Positions 58,938-64,000 of a DNA stretch of 64,000 bases are shown piece after piece; position 1 is the stretch's first letter, and every line of letters starts with the position of its first letter. The stretch covers positions 88,478,987 to 88,542,986 of the forward strand of contig OX457036.1 in the NCBI GenBank assembly GCA_949752735.1, read 5' to 3'. Both the position numbers and the translations under genes were made by a program. The notes beneath the pieces were generated by a model. It did not search any database. It had not been told where the DNA came from and saw only the letters and a program-made list of their open reading frames with translations. The DNA comes from Lumbricus terrestris. Taxonomy: Eukaryota > Annelida > Clitellata > Crassiclitellata > Lumbricidae.

Positions 58938-59055
58938 GCTCTCTCTTTCGCTCTCTCTTTCTCTCACTCTCTCGTCTCTGCCCCTGTCTCTTTCTCTATC
59001 TCTATCTCTGTCTCTTTCTCTGTCTCTGTCTGTCTGTGTCTCTCTCTCTCTTAAT
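58785..59055. repeat. Imperfect (CT)n / (GTCT)n tract
   Basis: Polypyrimidine tract with GTCT, CGCT and TTCT interruptions. Confidence 0.95.
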
Positions 59056-59854
59056 AATATTTATATGTATAATAATTCTTTCATTCGTAAATCTACAGTT
59101 TAATCCACGTCCAAACCCTGTCAGTCCACATGCTGTTCAACTGTAGTCTGAAGTCCGGCCTTTGTACTGAGGAGGTCCACATCTTCGGTGCAGGGCATCT
59201 CAGCAGCAAGTCAAGACCGCCCAGCTGTAGCAACAGACGTCCTCACACTTTACGGCTGTTGGTAGAGATAAGCAAAGCATCAGCTGCTGCCAGCGCTGAT
59301 CTGTTCTGCTTAAGCAACAAAGCGCTGCTCTATGCAGATATAATTATATTTAGATTGTCCATGACCGACGTCTTGTCGTTAATTGACCATTGCAACCTTC
59401 TACCGTTGGCTAGGCTATCTATCGGGGCTCTGGACATTATCTGAGTAGGCTATCTGACCTGGCAGATGATGGATGTCATGATACACGAGTCGTAAAATCT
59501 CACGAGTCGTAGGCCTATTATACACGGCTAGAATAGCCTAGAACGCTGAGGGAAAAAATTTTGGGCATCAACGTGAACGGTAACACTTGTTGTCTAGTGT
59601 CTACAATGTCTAGTCGAATGAAACAGTAGTCGTCAATTGCTGCCAGATGTGTTTAGGTTCGATGTAGTAAGAATGGCGTACAATGTTTAGAGGAGTCTTA
59701 CGACATACATATGAACGTTGATGGCGCTATACATTATAAACAGTATACGTGAGATGGATAAACGTGGATAGAAACAAACTCAAATGGAAGAGAAGCTTGG
59801 CAAAATAATATACTTAAATAAATAAAATAATTATTTTTTCCTCTGTAGCCTACA
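59056..59854. other. Intergenic, no gene recognised
   Basis: Ordinary AT-rich DNA upstream of the LINE. Confidence 0.4.
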
Positions 59855-62820
59855 CAAATCAATGGATAAGCAAATTGGTGTTATATACAGACCCCCGGGA
59901 CTGAATGTAAATGAATTTAATACGGATCTTGAAGTACTTCTAAACACTTTTAATAAGAATACTAATAAGACCAGAGAAATTTTCTTGGCTGGTGATTTTA
60001 ATATTGATTTGTTGGCTTCTGATAATCATTCCGCTACAAATGAATTTATAGACTGTATGGCTACCTATCATTTCTTTCCATTGATCCTACGACCAACCAG
60101 AATTACCCCGACTACTGCCACGCTAATAGACAACTTCTTCACTAACTCTCTTAATTCTGTTATTGACTCTGCTATAATAACTTCAGAAATATCTGATCAC
60201 CTGCCTATAATAACCTGGACTAACAATGTTTCTCACACAATGCATAACATAGGTAAGACTGAAATGAAGAGAAATTTCACTGATGAAACCTCTGCTACTT
60301 TTAGAAATAACTTATCTAACATTGATTGGAATCCAGTTTTGCATTTGTGTAATGAAAATGAACCGGACATGGCATATAATCTGTTTTTGAAAATGGTCAG
60401 GATAAGCTATGATGAAGCCTTTCCTCTTAAGCCCATTAAAATCTCAAAAAGCAATACCTTTCACCAACCATGGATGACACGAGGCCTATTAAAATCTACC
60501 AAAAAAAGGAAGCACTATACATTAAATATATAAAAAAGCCTACCATTGAAAATAAAAACAAATTTACTACTTACCGTAACAAATATAAATTAATTCGTAC
60601 AAATATAGAACGTTCTTACTATTCAAGTGAATTCATGAAACATAGTAAGGACATTAAAAAAACCTGGCAGGTTATTAGAACAGTAATTAAGTCAGCTAAG
60701 AAGGACACACTTATTAATGAAATTAATCTGGATGGAAATTTAACAAATGACCCTTTAGTAATGGCTGAAAAATTCAACTCATATTTTACAGGCTTAGCAA
60801 AATCTTTATCATCCAAAATCCCCCCATCTGAGAAATGCTTTCAAGACTATCTCCACCCATTCTCCTCTAATTCCTTTGCCCTACTTTCAACTACCTCCCA
60901 GGAAATATTAGCAATTAATAACTCTCTTAAATCGACCCACAGTTCTGGCACTGATGATTTGAATCCTATGATATTATCACCGGTTATGGAACTTCTTGCC
61001 AGTCCGCTGGCTGAAGTGATTAACTGTTCACTAAAAAATGGTATTGTTCCATCAGAAATCAAGCTTGCCAAAGTTCTCCCCATTCACAAACAAGGTGCCA
61101 AAAATGAAATTAATAATTACAGACCCATTTCTATACTACCTTTTTTCTCTAAATTATTTGAAAGAGTAATGTATGACAGATTACTTTCATACATAAAGCA
61201 TAAGGACATATTATATCCGTTTCAGCATGGCTTTCAGCCGGGTCACTCTACCTCCATGTCACTGATTGATATACAGGACAAAATTACCAAGGCCATGGAC
61301 AATAATGAGTACTCAATTGGTATCTTCCTTGACCTTGCAAAGGCGTTTGATACTGTGGACCACAAAATACGTTTGTATAAACTTGAACACTATGGTATTA
61401 GAGATAATGCACTTCGATGGCTTAGTAGTTATTTGGACAATCGTCTACAGCAGGTGCTTTGTAATGGAAAATTGTCTAACTTTCAAACTATAGAATTTGG
61501 AGTACCTCAAGGCTCTATCCTTGGTCCTCTCCTGTTTTTAATCTATATCAATGACCTCCCAAATTCATCATCCATCTTGCACTATATTCTATTTGCAGAT
61601 GATTCTAATGTATTTTTATCGCATGCCTCCTATGATCAGCTTCTTCAGTTAGTCAATAATGAATTAATATCAGCTAGTGATTGGTTCAAGGCAAATAAAC
61701 TTTCATTAAATCTATCTAAAACTAATTATATCATATTTCGCTCAAATAAAAAACCAATACCTATAACAAATAATGAGCTGCTTATTGACAATAAAGTAAT
61801 TCCTCAAGTTTACACGACAAAATTCCTTGGCGTTCATATTGATCAGCACCTAAAATGGAAAGTCCATATAGACGAAATAAGTAAAAAAAATTCAGAAAGC
61901 ATAGGCATTATTAAGAGAGTCTCTTACTTGCTTCCCTCTCATGTGCTTATCAATCTATATTTCACCCTAGTCTATCCATACCTTACTTACTCTAATTTAA
62001 TTTGGACTTCAACCTATGATACCCATCTCCATGTTTTAAGGACCTTGCAAAAAAAAGCCATACGAGTTATCACTAAATCCACTGTTAACTGTCATACTGG
62101 TCCCTTATTTGCTGAGCATAAACTCCTAAATATTAAGCAGATTAGATTTGAACAGACATCTCAATTTATGTATCAATACATCAATAACCTCCTCCCTTCT
62201 TCCTTTGCATCTTACTTCTCTCCTGCATTGCATCCTGGACTCACTAGAGGTAATAGAGACTTCAGTATTATTTTTGCAAAAACAAATGTTCGGAAATTTT
62301 CTATTAAATTCCAAGGCCCTGTCATATGGAATAAAATTCCGATTCACATTCGTAAGGCTACTAACTTAACTCACTTTAAACACCTGTTACGTGTGTATAC
62401 ATTATGTAATGTTTTCTGTTAATATAGCATGAGGGGTTACCCATGCTAATGCTGATTTATTTGATTGTTTGATTGCTTTTGCTTTTATTTTGTTCTTTCT
62501 CTGAGTTTTTCATGTAGTGTTAACTACATTAGTCTTGTTTTTATAATAAATTTTTTCTTTCCCTAGTTAAGTAATATCTCTGCATTCCAATACTCCCTTC
62601 AGCTTTCACTTTCTCACTTCACTTTGTTAATTAGGCCCCTGCTTAGCGGGACTTGTCCCTTTTGGTGTGCCTATTTGCTCCCTCACTCTTATAATACCTA
62701 TTCACTTTGAGTATTTTCTTATTGCGAATTATGTCTATACTTTGTTAAACATACATGTACAATTGAATTGATGGGATCAATAAAAATATGTCTATGTCTA
62801 TGTCTATGTCTATGTCTACT
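59855..62820 (+). mobile_element. L2-like LINE, 5' truncated, nearly intact
   Basis: Coding to 62422, then a 3' UTR of about 370 bases ending TTGATGGGATCAATAAAAAT and a (ATGTCT)n tail (62790-62818). The 5' end falls inside the endonuclease. Only one frame break in 2.5 kb of coding, so this is the youngest LINE copy in the window. It has none of the TAGGCCTA scars. Confidence 0.93.
59862..62422 (+). CDS. LINE polyprotein: endonuclease C-terminal half + reverse transcriptase (one-base break)
   Basis: Frame 1 (59862-60533) starts inside the apurinic-type endonuclease: I-Y-R-P-P-G, then A-G-D-F-N-I-D-L (the GDFN motif, about 59991-60014), R-P-T-R-I-T-P, and S-D-H-L-P-I (about 60195). Frame 2 (from about 60500 to 62422) holds the reverse transcriptase: N-Y-R-P-I-S (about 61118), H-G-F-Q-P-G-H-S-T (about 61226), D-L-A-K-A-F-D-T-V-D-H (about 61330-61362), G-V-P-Q-G-S-I-L-G-P-L-L-F (about 61500-61538), the catalytic F-A-D-D-S-N-V-F (about 61590-61613) and F-L-G-V-H-I-D. 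The frames differ by one base at a run of seven A (60501-60507). Such proteins nick DNA and copy the element RNA into the genome. Truncated at the 5' end, so it cannot be autonomous. Confidence 0.93.
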
Positions 62821-62839
62821 ACAATTTTACCAAGGTTAA

Positions 62840-62842
62840 TTA

Positions 62843-62873
<31 letters not shown>

Positions 62874-62880
62874 GTCTCTG

Positions 62881-62931
<51 letters not shown>
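62840..62931. repeat. (TGTC)n and (AC)n microsatellites
   Basis: TGTC tract followed by CT and then (AC)n, just downstream of the LINE tail. Confidence 0.95.
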
Positions 62932-62935
<4 letters not shown>

Positions 62936-63531
62936 CCCATAATTTCTTTGTCGCATCTGCTATTTGTCCTCTTTTTCACCAGAAACGCAATCGACTAATA
63001 AGATTTTGTTTTCATTTCAGGCATCGCTGAATCAAGGTTCGGCCAGAGCAGAACATTTCGAATTCGCTTCGAAACGAGTTGACTCTTTATTTCCGCATGA
63101 CCTTCTCCAATTGTTCGTTTCAACCCATTCAATTCTACCTGCCAGATTCACGTGCATCCTCTGATTCCTCTTGCAGGATTTACGTTTTCGGATACATGGT
63201 ATGATGGTATAAAGAATCTTCTGAATTCTGCAGTCTGGAAATAGTTCACCTACAGAGTACCCTTATTCTTTCATGGATACTACCGAGGATTATCTCATTA
63301 TAGTTAACCGGCGAACACGAGAGAAGTATAGGCCTGTATGTACATAAAAAAACTCAATGACGACATGGAACAAGCGAGAAGGAACGAGACACTCGAAGGT
63401 AGAGACGTCTAGAGACTAAATCCCACTTCAGAGCAGAATTCTTTTGAAAAGAAAGGAACGCATTGGCTGCAGTCCCCTGCATCTCGATTTCTCTGTCTCC
63501 GTGTGGTGTCTTTGTGGTTGCATTGTCTACC
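62932..63531. promoter_or_regulatory. 5' flank or 5' UTR of the gene at 63532
   Basis: Sequence before the start codon. A possible splice acceptor, TTTTCATTTCAG, ends at 63020. The immediate start context is CTACCATGA, with purine-poor -3 but ACC before ATG. No TATA box recognised. Confidence 0.3.
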
Positions 63532-64000
63532 ATGAACTGTGAGGACGTGGAGGAGTTGCGAAACTTCGAGGAACAGTTGAGGGACATAACGAAAAAGATC
63601 GACATCTTCGAGGAGAACAAAGGTGAAGAAGTGTGGAAGAAAAGTCAGACAAATCAACCACTTCCGGACGATGACCTGAGGGTCCTTCTGGACGCCACTC
63701 GGTGTCCTCCACCACAGCCTCCAAGTCCCACGAGGGATGGTAGGATCTCTCCGGAGGGATCCTGCTCCAGCACGCACAGCCTGAACAACAAGCAGGAGGC
63801 TGGTTTCTTCCAGTGTAAGCCGCTCAATCTCAAGTCGATCCAGAAGTCTTGCTACCTCGGATCACCAGTCGACCACCCCAACGCAAAGCCGAACGCCAAG
63901 ACGAGTCTCGTCCAGAACTGGGAAAGGTTCAAGGACTTATCGCGGATCAATCGACCTTCAGTTCTCCAGCTCACCAACCACTGGAACAGCCAGGAATCCG
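63532..64000 (+). CDS. Unrecognised protein, N-terminal exon (partial, runs off window)
   Basis: An ATG at 63532 opens a frame of 156 complete codons to the window edge with no stop. Composition is GC-rich and codon use is gene-like, unlike the AT-rich flanks. Residues 7-30 are a charged, helix-prone stretch (E-E-L-R-N-F-E-E-Q-L-R-D-I-T-K-K). Residues 58-66 are proline-rich (R-C-P-P-P-Q-P-P-S-P). A Ser-rich segment lies around 75-84, and a basic/aromatic segment, N-W-E-R-F-K-D-L-S-R-I-N-R-P-S, near 128-142. No signal peptide or membrane segment, so probably a cytosolic scaffold-type protein, but I do not recognise the family. An earlier in-frame ATG was not seen. The exon may end before the window edge at an unseen donor. 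Confidence 0.7.
   Translation, partial: MNCEDVEELRNFEEQLRDITKKIDIFEENKGEEVWKKSQTNQPLPDDDLRVLLDATRCPPPQPPSPTRDGRISPEGSCSSTHSLNNKQEAGFFQCKPLNLKSIQKSCYLGSPVDHPNAKPNAKTSLVQNWERFKDLSRINRPSVLQLTNHWNSQES

Overview
The window is eukaryotic: split genes with GT-AG introns, several classes of transposon and long microsatellites. It is best explained as a marine invertebrate genome. Secreted PAN/C-type-lectin multigene families, L2-like and RTE-like non-LTR retrotransposons, hAT, mariner, THAP-type and Helitron elements all fit an echinoderm, hemichordate or lophotrochozoan; I cannot choose between them. One 200-base assembly gap (57501-57700) is present.

Left third (about 4.5-33 kb): a tandem cluster of four minus-strand paralogues that I call PCL-A to PCL-D. 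They encode secreted proteins with the order signal peptide, PAN/apple-like domain, short linker, (Ig-like domain), C-type lectin domain (CTLD). PCL-A (4555-8845, 276 aa) and PCL-B (12881-17971, 386 aa, with an extra Ig exon) can be assembled exon by exon with every splice site and phase matching. PCL-C (20839-21704) is a rearranged, frameshifted remnant. PCL-D (26910-32600) has good downstream exons but a 5-base shift in its signal-peptide region. The introns and spacers are full of transposons: LINE pieces, a mariner nested in a LINE, a hAT element with its 8-bp target duplication, and a degenerate transposon-like ORF. A roughly 2 kb segmental duplication (19340-21373 against 24421-27470) gave rise to the PCL-C/PCL-D lectin exons.

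Middle (33-57 kb): no gene I can support. It holds SINE and LINE fragments, a GC-rich patch (35.9-36.7 kb), a tetranucleotide array (37.6 kb), a 2.3-kb terminal-inverted-repeat element, a THAP-encoding element, a second large hAT, several trinucleotide arrays, a perfect 22-bp-arm hairpin and a 774-bp non-autonomous Helitron. Right end (57-64 kb): long (GA)n and (CT)n tracts, an almost intact but 5'-truncated L2-like LINE (59855-62820), and the first coding exon of an unrecognised gene running off the window (63532 onward).

Most unusual signal: the palindrome TAGGCCTA occurs about 37 times where about one is expected, together with TAGGCTA and TAGCCTA. Wherever a paralogous or coding comparison is possible, these words replace a plain TA. 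They look like 5-6 bp scars at TA dinucleotides, such as excision footprints of a TA-targeting transposon with GGC...GCC ends. One scar breaks the lectin exon of PCL-C, one breaks a LINE, and three lie in the degenerate transposon-like ORF.
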